Origin: Penicillium oxalicum
Lineage: Eukaryota; Ascomycota; Eurotiomycetes; Eurotiales; Aspergillaceae
Assembly: GCF_001723175.1 (NCBI RefSeq)
Contig: NC_064650.1
Span: 3,100,001 to 3,164,000 of the forward strand
DNA length: 64,000 nt
Reading direction: 5' to 3'
In this document: piece by piece, positions 42,001 to 53,990 of the stretch
How positions within the stretch are numbered: position 1 is the stretch's first letter
Layout: the number at the start of each line of letters is the position of its first letter
The notes under the pieces: generated by a model
Database searches by the model: none
Told to the model about the DNA's origin: nothing
What the model saw: the letters and a program-made list of their open reading frames with translations, nothing else
Position numbers and translations under genes: made by a program

Positions 42001-43602
42001 TACATTCGGGCTTGAACCAGCGTTTGGTCCGAAAGACATTACTGCGTACTGCATCTACCCCAGAGCTCTGCGCCGGGTGGCCGACGCGTTTCTTGAACGA
42101 TTTGGACTTTCGTACGAGAGCTGCCACTTTGGCACTCACACTCGTGCTGACGGCTCTTTGGGCTTCGACAACGGTCTCAAGGCCTGGGATCCTGAATCAC
42201 CGGGCTATGCTGCCATGATGCAGTCTCTTCTTGCAATTTGCGAAGAAATGGCTCCAGGACTCGCCAAAGCGACGACCACAAGCAAACACAATAGTGTTGT
42301 TTACATCATCAATCCTTTCCCCTGTGCAGCAGCCCTCGCAGATATATGTGCAGCTTTCTGGAATCTCTTTCGGCAGATGGTCTCCAACGTCGATCAGCGG
42401 CATGACAGGCGGGTCAACGAAGTGGTCCTCCAAATCATCCCCAGAGAATTTATCACCGAGCCAGACTCCATGGCAGTGGCGACACAGAATGACTACGTGA
42501 ATCTTGCGCTGGAGGTTTACAACCGATGCCGTCCGATGACCATGGAGTCCAGTCCATTCCAATCCGCGCCGGCAATTATACTCGCCGACAACCTGCCCAA
42601 GTCTATTCAATTTCGTCTGGCTTCTGACAAAGTTTCGCCTTTGCAAGAAGGGCGCAGTCTCCACATTGCGTGCTCAAAAAGCTGTGATCAGCGATGGGTG
42701 TCGGTTGCGTGGTGTGATGGGACAGGGTCCCTTCAGACGAGTACTGCTTATTGCCTGCGTTATCGCAACCGAGGCTCTGCGAGGGCGATCTCCGAAGTAC
42801 GCAACGAGATCTGGGCTACCACGAAGCATTTGTTGGACAAATTCCAGGGTCGCTGGAAGGTGGTGCTTGCTAGCACAGACGCGATGGACCTAGAGGAGAT
42901 CGAAGGCGAGTTTTTGACCCATACCCACCCTATGACAATCACGTTATTTCCTCTAACATGTTCATGTCAACAGCCTGGGCGAATCTGGCAGATCAACAGA
43001 ACAAGATGCGGCCACACTCTCTAGACTTTACGATCGTGGCCGTCAACATCATGTCCGACCTGGCCCTCGGTGCTCCCTTCTCCCCCATGACCACGGGAGT
43101 TTTCAACAACCAATTCTCATCCACCCCCGTCACAACACCCAACCCCAATACTACTAGTATAGCCTCGCCCGACCAAATGTGGAACGTGCCAACCCCTCAT
43201 GCGATGTTCAATCCATCAACGCCCACTGATCCTTCCCTTGAACCGGAATCGGACGTGATCCTCACCGACGTATATGATGACTCTTGGGCGGTCATCTTAT
43301 CTCATCGCCTGAACGCCTCCCCTCATATCACCGAACTCCGGCCTGCATTGGCCAGTGGGTATCTCCTGCGGCGTAAAGGTGCATTTGACAGCGACGGAGT
43401 CTTTGCGCTGACGACCAACCTCATCTATTCTCAACGACCTGCCGGCTCGCACGAGGTCCTCCTGGGCGATGTCCTAGCCATGTACCGGGACCTCGCATCT
43501 CTTGCCCGTGCTCGCGGAATGCGCAGTGTACGAGACAATACGCTTCCTTGGCATATCGCCACTGCTCTTCGGGCGCAGGAGCTTCTCAGCTATATCTTTT
43601 GA
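39024..43602 (+). CDS. ssn2: Mediator subunit 13 (Ssn2/Srb9)
   Basis: Four exons (39024-39065, 39126-39411, 39480-42905, 42974-43602) encode 1460 aa. The N-terminus (GGATTNIHLI, NGFSTIYWRIYTEE) and the C-terminal block (LTDVYDDSWAVILSHRLN, LRPALASGYLLRRKGAFDSD, DNTLPWHIATALRAQELLSY) are characteristic of fungal Med13. The middle is acidic and disordered, and a conserved PIWI-like region lies at about 41.5-42.9 kb (GWLETLPPAMSFWDTFGLEP, VSVAWCDGTGSLQTSTAYCL). Med13 links the CDK8 kinase module to core Mediator in the nucleus and mostly represses transcription. The last intron is of GC-AG type: exon 3 ends at 42905 (GAA G), the intron begins GCGAGT, and it ends CAACAG at 42973 with CTAAC as branch site. 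Only this junction keeps the conserved frame. Confidence 0.95.
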
Positions 43603-44904
43603 CTTGCATGATGTCGGCCTTTCCCCGTATTTGTCTTGTTTGGCGAGGGTTCTCCTCCTGGCGTTCTCGGATTTCTGGCATGGATAAGGTGTGGGCAGAG
43701 TGCATTGCATTGCAAGTTTTCGTCTCGTCAATTTCTTTTCCTTTTTGCTTTCGTTTCCGCTGTTTGAATAGATACCAACGAAGCCATGTTTTTATTTCCT
43801 TGCGAGAGTACAGAACCAGGAATTGCATCAATCTTGGCAGATACTCTGGCCGACCTCTGACTTTATCGCATGCATGATGCTGGTCCTCTACACTTGTATG
43901 ATCTAAAAGTCTTAGATCTCCATTCTTGATCTTCCCGAGATTGCTTCTTAGCGATGGATAGACGGTTACTGGACTGATCGGAACTAGAAGCAATCAAAAA
44001 TCTCGACCGGAAAGAGCCTCACGGTACGTGCCATTCTCGGTCAGTACCGTTGAAAGTTCCAGCCGTCATCTGTTTGTTGAGCCCACGACGAGGCGTCAAT
44101 ATTCATCTCTCTCCAAACTACCAAGAGGGGGATGCTTCTGCTGGTGTGGCGACACAGTATGGTGGTCTCTGGCTCCACGGATCCATCTTAGTCCCCGATT
44201 CTTGCCCTTCATGATCATCCAATTTCCCCGTGTTTCAGCTCTTCCAGAATGGTTCTTTTTCGCCCGGGCCCCAAATTTAACGACCGATTTCACTGAAGTA
44301 CGATGAGCGGCCTGGAGGGTATTGACGATTCTCATCTCGACGGGGGCTTTTATTTGGTGCCCAAACCGGTTAGCGCCATGCACCCTCAGGGTTGTCTCCC
44401 AGCCACCTCACTTTAATTGTCGGTCTGACGCCTAATGGAAGAACACCAGAAATCAAACCACAAAAATTAACATGGCTGGGGACGGTCGCGCGGTTCAATA
44501 AAAACCCCCAGATTTCACATTTCCACCGATGGAGAATCCCTTCTCTCCTCATTCTCCTCCTACGCAGCTCCACCCTCGCTGCGAGGAGATTTCCATTCCA
44601 ACCTTTGCAGGGCAACCTCGTGGAAGCTTCAGGTCACCAGCTCTATCTGGCAAACGGTAGTGCCTACACTTTTGCCTGTCTACCCATCAACGCGGTCCTC
44701 TTCCACCAAGGCACGCTCCACGGCAATCCGGAGCCTGCACGGATTTCGAGGTAAACTACCGCAACAGTCTGAGATCTTTTGAGATCTCGTCATCTGCCTG
44801 CAACATTCACCTCTCTATCCACCATCTCTCAGCCTCACTTCACCCCAGGCCACGCCAGACGCGTAGATTGACACTCGACTCGAGTGTTCCGCACATCCGC
44901 AACC
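43603..44904. other. Intergenic region
   Basis: This holds the ssn2 3' region and the leader of the small membrane protein gene. A 120-aa plus-strand ORF (44392-44754) overlaps a minus-strand one and has no recognisable features, so I do not call it. Confidence 0.5.
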
Positions 44905-45057
44905 ATGCAACGAAACATCACCATCGTTGTGATCCTCATCCTGATCTTCATTCTGATTGCGGTTGGCGCTCTGATTGCCTATGCCATGAAACACCAACTC
45001 GGGCCATTCGGAGGCAAGCGAGTCTCCGACGAGGAAAGCGAGGGCGGCGGTGCATAG
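44905..45057 (+). CDS. Small single-pass membrane protein, 50 aa
   Basis: A short gene that length cut-offs easily miss. The ATG at 44905 has a good context (AACCATG) and the stop is at 45055. The protein begins MQRNIT, followed by one strongly hydrophobic segment of about 22 residues (about 6-27, VVILILIFILIAVGALIAYA). A basic, glycine-containing hinge comes next (MKHQLGPFGGKR), then an acidic Ser/Glu/Gly tail. A very short N-terminus and a charged tail suggest an integral membrane protein with the tail in the cytosol, but topology is not certain. The clean hydrophobic-then-charged pattern, with Ile/Leu/Val codons in one frame, argues against chance. The function is unknown; small subunits of membrane complexes often look like this. 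Confidence 0.6.
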   Translation: MQRNITIVVILILIFILIAVGALIAYAMKHQLGPFGGKRVSDEESEGGGA

Positions 45058-48000
45058 ATCCACCAGCCCTTTGATTCATCTCGCCGACTTGACTGGAGTG
45101 ACGGATAAAGATGTCATTGTCTATCGACAATTCGCTCCGGCTTCAAAATCTTCGAAATCCGGGGTCTGGATGGCTGTCCTGCCCATCCCCAGCTTCTAGC
45201 TGCATCCCAAATGTGTCTTTTGACATCTCATCAACGCGTCTACGACATGAAAACGAAAGAAAAGAGAAAGAATGACGAAGAATGTTTCCACTACACGATA
45301 CCCCCCAACACGAGAGCGTTACTTTTGATCGCTACTAATGCTACGATGAAATGGCGTTATGATATGAAGTCGTCTCGATTTGCCCGCCACTGATTGCTGT
45401 TTTATTTCTTAATATTCTCGTCTTTTTGGTGATCCGATGTCTGTATTTACTGATGCCCGTTGGCCGGTTGAATAAGCATATGTGCACAACGAGCTAAGCA
45501 CAAATCATGATGATGGCGTTTCGTATCTCTTTTTGGCAAAAACTTCCATCCGATGACCCTTGACTTTTTTTTACTTTGGTGTTAAGTGTCTGCAGTAAAC
45601 TCGTGAACTTGTTGGCGGCCCTCGTATCAAGCGTCTTGACTCCATATGCCTACATTAATTGACGATGATCGCAAGGCTTCATAGGTGTCTATCCAGTTCC
45701 CGGTGGACTTCCGCCCGGGTCTTACAATTATGGGTACTCTTCCAAGCTGTGCGGGTTAATAACTGATAACTGGAATAAGTATATAGTGACGTTGAACGCG
45801 GAGCTCCGACCCCCATCCAGCTTAGGTACTCAACGAGTGTACCATGTAATAGATCAGATGGGAGATGGAACCACCTCAATCTGGGAGACACCTACCCATC
45901 TATCCACCGTATTCTGCCTAGTTGAAAAGATCGTCGTTCGCATGAAAAGCTCAGCTCCATTGAGGAGGAGGTTCCATCACGGCACAAACATTTGGAGCTA
46001 TTAGTGACGATCATATCCATGCGCGCAAAAGAGCCGGCCAAAATCCAGTCAAATGGATCCTGTCGGGTCCACCTACGCGGTCGGCAACGCCCAAAATCGC
46101 CAATTTAAGCTGGGCACTGCTCTCGAACTGATCGTGACATTCCAATCGACTGGCCATTAATGTTGGTTCTTATATTCTCCCCCTGTCCCAAGTCCACAAA
46201 CGTGCCTTGTCTCGCGGCGATCATTGAAATCGTTCCTGTGAGGTGCCACTTAATCCCACTTCATGTTGAGTTCTAGTGATTTGAACCTGCCCATCCCCGC
46301 CGATCCAAAGGAGATCGTGGCGTTTTACAAGCTCGTTGTGGTCCTTTTGGTCACCTCGGGACATTCGACATTTGTCCCACGTGAGGGGATTCTGGATATT
46401 TGCCGATCTGTGATCAGCCTTAACTATCGCAGCTTCCTCGTAGACTCTACCGATAGGCAGTTTGGATGGGTATATTTGCCTTGGCTGAGCACCGCTGACC
46501 GTAGTTCGTAGGAAAAGGTGAAAGTAGGGGGAATTTGACAGATGTCCGAGTCTTGATCGAGTAATCATTGATGCACCGGAGGAGAGTCGGGTCCCATTTT
46601 GCAGAACACTCAGAATATTCTCACGATGGAACCCTGTCTGCCCAAGCCCCGCAGTCCGACCCTCGACACGAGCATGATGATACACTACTGAATACATAGC
46701 GTAGTACGTAGTCGTGTTCCCCAATATCCCGAAAGGCGATGATCCTGGTTCCATGGCCTTGGGTGCCCGAGTTTGGCCCGCGAGTCTCTCACGCCACATT
46801 TCTCAGATTGAGAGTTGCAGCGTTGCTTAGTCTTGCACGCTATCGTCAGCCTGCGCCGCTCACCACTTCTGCAACGACTGTCCACCTTGATTCTTTGGAA
46901 AGGGTGAGATAATAGTCCTGGTGCCAAACCGTGTATTCGGGGGACCCGCTTTGTCATCCACCGTGTCCTGTCATGCTGGGAAAATGTCCGACGGGGTGGT
47001 GGGAAAAAGAGAAATTTGGTTCCAACTGTCGGAAGAACCATGGATCACGACTTTCGTCGGTCAGGGGAAACGGTGAGGGACTCTGCCGTGTGGTGTTTAT
47101 TTCGGACTTGACCTTCTACACAAGCACATACTATGCTAGACACCCTGGATAACTGGGCAATATCTCCTGAAATCCCTCTCGATAGCTGCTCGGCTTCGCG
47201 ATCGCCTGCAATGCACTCGAGCCGGTTTCATATTCCTCCTCCCCCTCTGTTGGGAAAAGAGAGCTCAAAGTTGGTGATCTACAGCGTCCGGAAGTCAAAG
47301 CGGGTCGGGGAGGGTCGTGGCCAGTAGTCAACTCCGTAGGGATTGTGATCGACACGACTATGTGGCTGCTTGCGGGATGGCGACTCACACCAAGAACGTG
47401 AGTGCTGGGTTGATATTTCAGTGGATCATCAAGAATGACTCGAATACTCGAATGCTATGCCCAGGAGACCCTAGTGAACAAAAGATAAAGCACAGGGAGA
47501 CTGCCATGCTCGAGTTAGCTGGCTGGCCAGAGTGTACAAGTGTTCTAGCTCGAGTAGCGTCTCTTTTCAATCTCATCTACGAGCTCTACCTATCTCGCAG
47601 ACATATTGGGTTCTCGTAGTGTAGTTCTAGACGAAGGATTCCAGATGGACGATGGACGATGGATGACGAAAAAATCAGAAAGGCTAGTCCTATCACATGA
47701 AACAACAAATAAATGTTCACGTGAGAACCCAAATTACAACCCCAGTCAGAACATTGGTTTCATGGAAGCCTCGAGTTCTCACTTCGACATCCATTTTCAG
47801 CCCTTGTCCAATCATACAATGTTCAAAAGATAGCCATACACTTTTCAGTTGGCGACATTGGACTTTGTTCTTGGAATGAAGGCTGGCGCAAGTGGGCCAG
47901 CCAGTGATCGTCGCAGACTCGTGTTCTGAACCCGACACGAGGCAGCAGTCTAGTGCAACACGATGAGTCTCTGGCGGGGTGCAATCCAACGATCAACACG

Positions 48001-49052
48001 GAAAAACAATAGCGTTCTCGATATCAATGACACTGACCTCTTTGTGTCACTTCTTTGGGAGGATGCGTTTTCCTCATTTTCATTTTTTTTTTCCTTTTCA
48101 AATTTTGAGTTCTTACCCTGTTCACCGTGGAAACCACACGAGACAATCCATCCTCGATCCTGATCCTGTCAGTCACGAAGATCTGAAACGGAATCCTGGT
48201 TGAAATGACTCCATCCCCCTCAGCTCGACAGGCTCGCTTCCACATGTACAGGTGCACAATAACCTTTGACACTAATCAGGTGGAGATGCAGGAAACCAGT
48301 GCGCATCATCGGGTGGACTGAACCATACATTGATGATCTCCACAAGCGAGGACCCCGCTAGGAGCGACAGTCTAGTCATAACCAGCATTGACATGCTCCA
48401 AAATCTGTGCGTGATTGTTATGGTTTCGCAACAATCCCTACTTCAGTGGGATCGCGTCAGTGGAGACGTACCGCGCTACTGGGACCAATCCAATACAGGG
48501 TGTCATTTAATGGGCTGTCTGTCGAATTGGACGCCATGGCCTCTTCGGTTATCTGGCTGTGCGTGCCACCAGTTCCTCCAGGTTATACCCAAGAGCCAAT
48601 TCACTGCCGTGGGGTCGCTAGTCAGTGGCTGACTGAGTTCGGTCTGGTCTAGTAGTAGACGATCTCCATTTTCAGAGTTGAGCAACCCTCCCCCCCCAAA
48701 AAAGGAGAAAAAAAAGATGATGAAAAAAAACCATTCGGGGGGCATGCTAGAGTTCATCTTTAACGCTCAATTAGGAAACAGCAGAAGCGCATGGGCTCTC
48801 TCGTGGATCTGTCCCGCATAAATCATGATTCCCCGCTATAAACACATTTACTCTTTTCCTCCACAGTTCAATTGAGCAACTGGGGCAAAGAGGTCATGGC
48901 GTCAGCCATGATCGACAAGTCTATGTACATACAGAGATACAGAGCTAGGACACAGATGGCGGCATTTAAGTTAATAAGTGACTCTGCCCAGTCCTTTCCT
49001 TTCGATAGGTGCTCCCGCGCGAAGAACCTTCTCAAGCGAGACACCCGACATC
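45058..49052. other. 4-kb gene-poor region
   Basis: No supported gene. The longest frame is 192 aa on the minus strand (46221-46799). It has no domain, its composition is rich in Arg, Gly, His and Thr, and it is opposed by a plus-strand frame, so I leave it out. T- and A-rich runs occur near 48087 and 48700-48730. The last 200 bases are the promoter and leader of the receptor gene. Confidence 0.5.
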
Positions 49053-50764
49053 ATGACTGTGCTATCAACCTCTCGAGGTCGCTCGGCCCTGGCGATCAGT
49101 ACTGTGTTTACCTGTCTCGCGACGGCCTTGACATTTGTGCGCATCTATACCAGAGCCTTTTGGGCGAAGAAGATTGGCTCGGATGATTATATGGTTCTGG
49201 CTGCGTTGGTAAGTAAATCAAAAGCCACGCACGAGCGATAGAGGCGTCGTCGACCTTCTGGGCAACGGGCGATATACTGATGGGAAGGGGGATTGACTCG
49301 AATAAAGGCGTGCTCGTGGATCTTCTTTGGGCTATTTGTGGGAGGTTCGTTCCTATCAATCGTGAACAAGCGTATCGACACAGGAATGGAGTCTAACAAC
49401 TATTCTGCCTGATGACAGAGGTTTACCATGGCATGGGCGAACACTATGAAAAGATTCCTCAAGAAACATTCAAAACTCAAATGCTGGTACGTCCTGATTT
49501 GCAAGTCCAATTTCTATGCTTGTCAGATCGAACGCATGAAATGATCTCTGGATTTCCCCCAAACTTGATTCGTTTTCCGACTTCATCCATCGGTGCTCAC
49601 CACTCTCTCGCGGCCACAGTGTTTCTGGGCCTCGGTCCCTCTCTACCAGTCCACCCTCGTCCTCACCAAGATCTCCATCATTCTTCAATATCGTCGAGTC
49701 TTCCCCATGTCCAGCATGCGACTCGCCTGCAACATCCTTCTCGGGTTTCTCTATGTCTTTGGTCTCTGGGCAGTGGTCAGTGCCTGGGCCATGTGTGTTC
49801 CACTTCGCAAGTTCTGGGATCCTACCGCGCCAGGATTCTGCTTCGACAAAAACGCGCTTTGGTTCTCCAATTCAGCCCTTCACATTCTGACCGACTTCCT
49901 GATCCTGGTATGGCCCATGCCGGTGCTCAAGTCGTTGCAGCTGCCTAAGCGGCAGCGATTTGCGTTGATGGCAATCTTTGCACTGGGTATTTTGTACGTT
50001 CCAGATCAATCGCCCAGGAAGAACAATTGTGCCCTGCGACCTATATTGTGCCCTAGTACTACGTGCAAGGCTCAAATGGATAGTTTGACGAGGCTTTGCT
50101 AATCTTTTGAATTTTTAAAATCTCTAGCGTCACAATCACGAGCGTCCTACGCTTGAGGAGTCTTCATCTGATCACCATTTCCACTGACCCAACATGTAAG
50201 TTTGTTTTTTTTGGAGTGCTTTCCTCCGCCTAATCTTCCCCTTCTTCCTTCTTGATTCTTCTTTGCCCTTCGAATTCGCGCTAATATCACCTCCGACACA
50301 TCCTAGACGACAATGTCGGCGCCGCCGAATGGTCCGCCATTGAATGCAATGTCGCCATCATGTGTGCCTCACTCCCCAGCACTCGCGCCTTCTTCTCCAA
50401 ACTTCTCCCTCGCGTCTTTTCCAACGGCAGCGCCGCCTCCCGCAGCAAAATCACACGGCCCTCGCGTACCGGTCGTAGTCAACTCACTGGTACCGAAATG
50501 GGCCACTCACATATCCAATCCTCCGTCATCGCTGACCTTAACGAGCGAGATTACGACCTGAAGAAACTCAGGCTATCGCTTCCTTCATTCCACGGTAGCG
50601 GTGAGAGTGATGATACCAATCAGATGGATTATGAGAAGAGTAATTTGGCCGGTATCAAGATCACCACGACGTTGGTCACGCAGGAGCTTAGCCTGGGTCA
50701 TCCGTGTGATAATGATCTCGAGACGGGGAGTACGAGAAAACTCGTGCGGAAAGAAAGTTTGTGA
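49053..50764 (+). CDS. PTH11-type seven-helix membrane receptor
   Basis: Six exons (49053-49208, 49308-49344, 49419-49486, 49620-49993, 50128-50195, 50307-50764) give 386 aa. All introns have GT-AG ends and the frame is kept throughout. The fungal rhodopsin-like domain is clear: TFVRIYTRAFWAKKIGSDDY, a hydrophobic helix CSWIFFGLFVGEVYHGMGEH, then YQSTLVLTKISIILQYRRVF, CVPLRKFWDPTAPGFCFD, HILTDFLILVWPMPVLKSL, TITSVLRLRSLHLITISTDP and AEWSAIECNVAIMCASLPST. Seven membrane segments are expected. The roughly 110-residue Ser-rich C-terminal tail is probably cytosolic. Members of this family sense surface or chemical cues in filamentous fungi; most have no known ligand. There is no N-terminal CFEM domain. 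A long pyrimidine tract follows the stop codon. Confidence 0.9.
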
Positions 50765-50822
50765 TGATGGCCTTGGGGAATTTTGATGACTTGAAGGGCC
50801 TTTTGACGGTATTATGTACGAT

Positions 50823-50920
50823 CTTTCTTTTTCTTTCCTTTTTCTTTTTCTTTTTCTTTTTTTTTTTCTTTTTCTTTTTCTTTCCTTTTCTTTCCTTTTC
50901 TCTTCTCTTTTCTCTTCTCT
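50823..50920. repeat. Polypyrimidine (TTTTC)n/CT tract
   Basis: About 100 bases of almost pure C and T on the plus strand, made of imperfect TTTTTC and TTTCC units with a 12-T run. It starts about 60 bases after the receptor stop codon, within its likely 3' region. Frames called across it are artefacts of low complexity. Confidence 0.9.
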
Positions 50921-51568
50921 TGTATATATACTTTTCCCTCCCTTTTTCTATTTCTCTCACCTCGAGGGCTTGATTTTAGATACCCACCATCACCCAAATA
51001 ACTTTTTCTCAACAACTAGTAAAAAAAAGACTGTCGAGACTTCAAGGCATCTCTCATACCCCATTTCTTCACCTCATATTCCCAGAGTTTTGAATACTAA
51101 ATTCCAAAGACTCAATAAGCCATCTAGGTCACCCAGTTCAACGAAACTGGCCAAGCATACCAAGTATACTAGCTAGAGAGAAGAGGCTCCAGTTTCCATC
51201 GACATGAGGACAGAATGGAATGTCGCCTGGAATCTGGACTCATAAGTGTATCAAAGACACAGCTTCCAATAGTATCTAGAGGGAGGGAGGGGGGAAGTAC
51301 GCTGATAGAATCGACCTGAGCGTCTGCAGATGTCATCTCTGGATGAATGGGGGGGGCGTCAAAATAAAAGGGATGAAAAGTTGCCTGTTCAATCCTACGA
51401 AGGTAGCTAGCTTGAACCTGGTAGGGTGGCACTGAGTACAGAAATCCCTCAAAAGGCCGTGGGCTTCCTATAAATTGTCCATCATATCATTTTTATCCAT
51501 AGACAGACAAAGGGTGGTATGTCACATGTGTATTCACTACTATGTATAGGAACGCCTCTGGTCGACTT

Positions 51569-53544
51569 CTATTCCCAGACATTCGAGAAAAGGTCATCAG
51601 CACCTCCAAACCCGCCCGCCGACTTTGAGCTTGTAGTGGCGGTGGTAGTTGAGGACACTGGGCGGCACTGGTCCAACCACCAAAGTCTTCATCGGCAGCA
51701 ACGGTGGGGGTGGGCTTGGCCGTTGAAGACGTGCTCCACCCACTGCTGATATCGTTGGCGGTCAAAGTGTCTGGGATTCTCATCATGCTCGACGTGGAGG
51801 GGCCAGCGGGTGCCGGGGTAGACGCTGGCACCGGGTCCGGAGTTCCCCAGGCACTGCTGCCCCAAGGGTCCATGCTAGCAGTCATCGCACTGGCAGTCGC
51901 TGCAGACACTGCCGGCGCAGCAGGCTTAGAAAGAGACGGAGACCGAATTGGAGGACTGTTCAGGTTGAATGCAGAACTCATCTCTTGCTGAGGGGAGGAA
52001 ACAGAGGGCCTGGGAGGCGCGGCGGAGGCAGCGGGGGCAGGGGGTGGTGATGAAAGACCGAACAAATCGTTCGATAGAGATGAGGAAGGCGGGTTGGGCT
52101 TTGCAGACTTCGCCGTGGCAGAGGAGAAGCCGCCAAATCCAAAGTCCTGTCCACTGGAGATGGATGCAGTGCGTGACTGAGAGTTGTGTGCAGATAGTGT
52201 AGGCGAAGCTAAACTTTCAAACAGATCGCCACTTGCCGAACCCGAAGGCGAGGTCACGCGGGGTGCCGCAGGGGTGGACTTTGTGTTGGAGAAACTGGCA
52301 AGATTGGCAAAGGGAGAAGGTTTCTCAGCAGGCTTGGCCGGCGGAGGGGAAGTCGTCGTTGGGAAGCTCAGTCCACTGAACGCATCCGTGAGACCACCCA
52401 TGTTCGATGATGTGGAAGGTGCCGGAGATGCCAGGTCTCCGAAGGAATTGTTGCGCGCATGTGGAGCGGGAGCGGGCTGGGGCTTTGAGTACAAGGACAA
52501 AATTGACTGCTTCAGGTCTGGGCGGGACATTCCAGTCGAGGCGGCTGGTGTGGAGGCCGTGCTGGAAGGTCGGCTGCTAGGCGCTGGCTGCGCGCTGCGC
52601 GCTAAAAAAAGTCCAGTCCAAGCAGAGAGTCGGCAGGCTTGTGAGTCTTTTGCTGCGCAGGGGGCGGCGCTTGTCGAGGAGGCGCGCGCGGGTTAGGCTC
52701 CGTTGTGCTCGGGCGAGGCGGGGCTGCAATGATATCATCTCCGAAGAGATCGATCTGGGGTTGTTGACGAGACGCCGAAGGTTGGCTAGGCGGTGCAATC
52801 CGCTGCGATGCAGAGCGCTCGATCTTGGCCTTCTCCTGGACAACGGCAAGAGGCTACTTGGTCAGTCAAGGTCACTTCCCAGCCCGTGGAATTTACCAAT
52901 TCTTACCACATCATCATCGCCTTCGTCCAACGTGGATGGGTCCGGCATCCCTCCGTCCATCACCCAGCGCTTGGCTTCATATTTGGTCCGAATAAAGTTC
53001 TCGATCTTACTGCACGCCGACGAGAGTTAGCAAGAATTGGACGAGGATGTGATCCCATGGACTTACGACTCGGAAGGCACGTGTCCCTGTGCCAATTTTG
53101 CCTCCCAGTACCTTTTCCAGAACATTAGCGCAGGCCCAGTGACGGTCAATGGTGGACTACCGACTTGTTCGCTCGTCCATTGCCCCAACGAATCACACTT
53201 TGGAGTTGCTCATCAGTCCAGGCGTCGAGATCAACAGACTTGACACGGCTGATATGTGTGCCCATGCCGCGGTGGATGCCGGAGCATCGAATGCAGATAA
53301 AGATACCCAAATTCCATGAGGCCCATCGTGGATCTGGTGAACGGTCAATGTCTGTGGGACGTGACTTGAGGAAATTGGGGACGATTGTCGCAAAGAGCGG
53401 GCCAGGTTGCGGAGTAAAGGATACAGGACACTTACGCTTGTTGCGTTTGCAGTCGGCACAGAGTTTATTACACTCAAGCTTCAGCAGGCTCTTAATGACC
53501 TGTTGGTTCTGAGCTGCTTGGCCCGGCGTAGCACGTCGAGACAT
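51569..53544 (-). CDS. ArfGAP zinc-finger protein
   Basis: Exons are 53544-53436, 53333-53165, 53111-53067, 53009-52907 and 52853-51569, about 550 aa. The ArfGAP domain fills the first 130 residues. Its zinc finger is CADC then CIRC, 17 residues apart, and the arginine finger lies in [16 protein letters not shown]. The sequence continues [20 protein letters not shown]. The rest is Ser/Pro-rich and disordered and ends DDLFSNVWE. It should stimulate GTP hydrolysis by Arf at Golgi or endosomal membranes, and is similar to Age2/SMAP proteins. Exon 5 contains two apparent one-base losses: at a T7 run (52604-52610), where the frame otherwise stops at TAG, and at a CCC run (51660-51662), where the conserved C-terminus lies in the next frame. 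Intron 2 is only 53 nt and has an unusual GTCGGT donor. Confidence 0.85.
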
Positions 53545-53990
53545 ATCTTTGAGACGGTTAGGGCAAGGATGAGGGGAAGTGGGAAAGGAGAACAATGAAT
53601 GTCCTCTTTCGCATCCACTTGGTGGCGGTCGGTGCTGCGGCCTGACTTTGGGTTCCCGAGATTTACGGTGGGCGGTGAGTGCCATATGTGCAGCTTGGCC
53701 GCGAACTGGCGAGTCTGGTCGGTTCCCCATACTTTGCGGGCAGCATACAAATCTTGCCTTGCGTTACCGCAAAGGCGCCCTTGAGTCGAGTCTTCTTCAC
53801 CATCAAAAAAAGCCCAATTCGATGCCCAATTGGTTCTTTAGAGGCCATATCCACCCCACAGGTATTGGTTTGATTTGAAAAACTGGAACATGCCAGATCA
53901 CTGAGTGGAGCTGTATTCTTTGCTTCCGCCTATCGTATGGCCGAAAATACTCTAGAAATATGGATAGATCTCGTTCCATGGAGCTGGTCA
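53545..53990. other. Intergenic region
   Basis: 446 bases between the ArfGAP start and the reductase stop, both on the minus strand. This is the ArfGAP promoter and the reductase 3' region. Short plus-strand frames have no features. Confidence 0.55.

Noticed and set aside
44392..44754. 120-aa plus-strand ORF upstream of the microprotein
   Set aside because: It overlaps an opposite-strand ORF and the likely leader of the microprotein gene, with no features.
46221..46799. 192-aa minus-strand ORF in the 45-49 kb gap
   Set aside because: No recognisable motif, unusual composition and no splice or promoter support.
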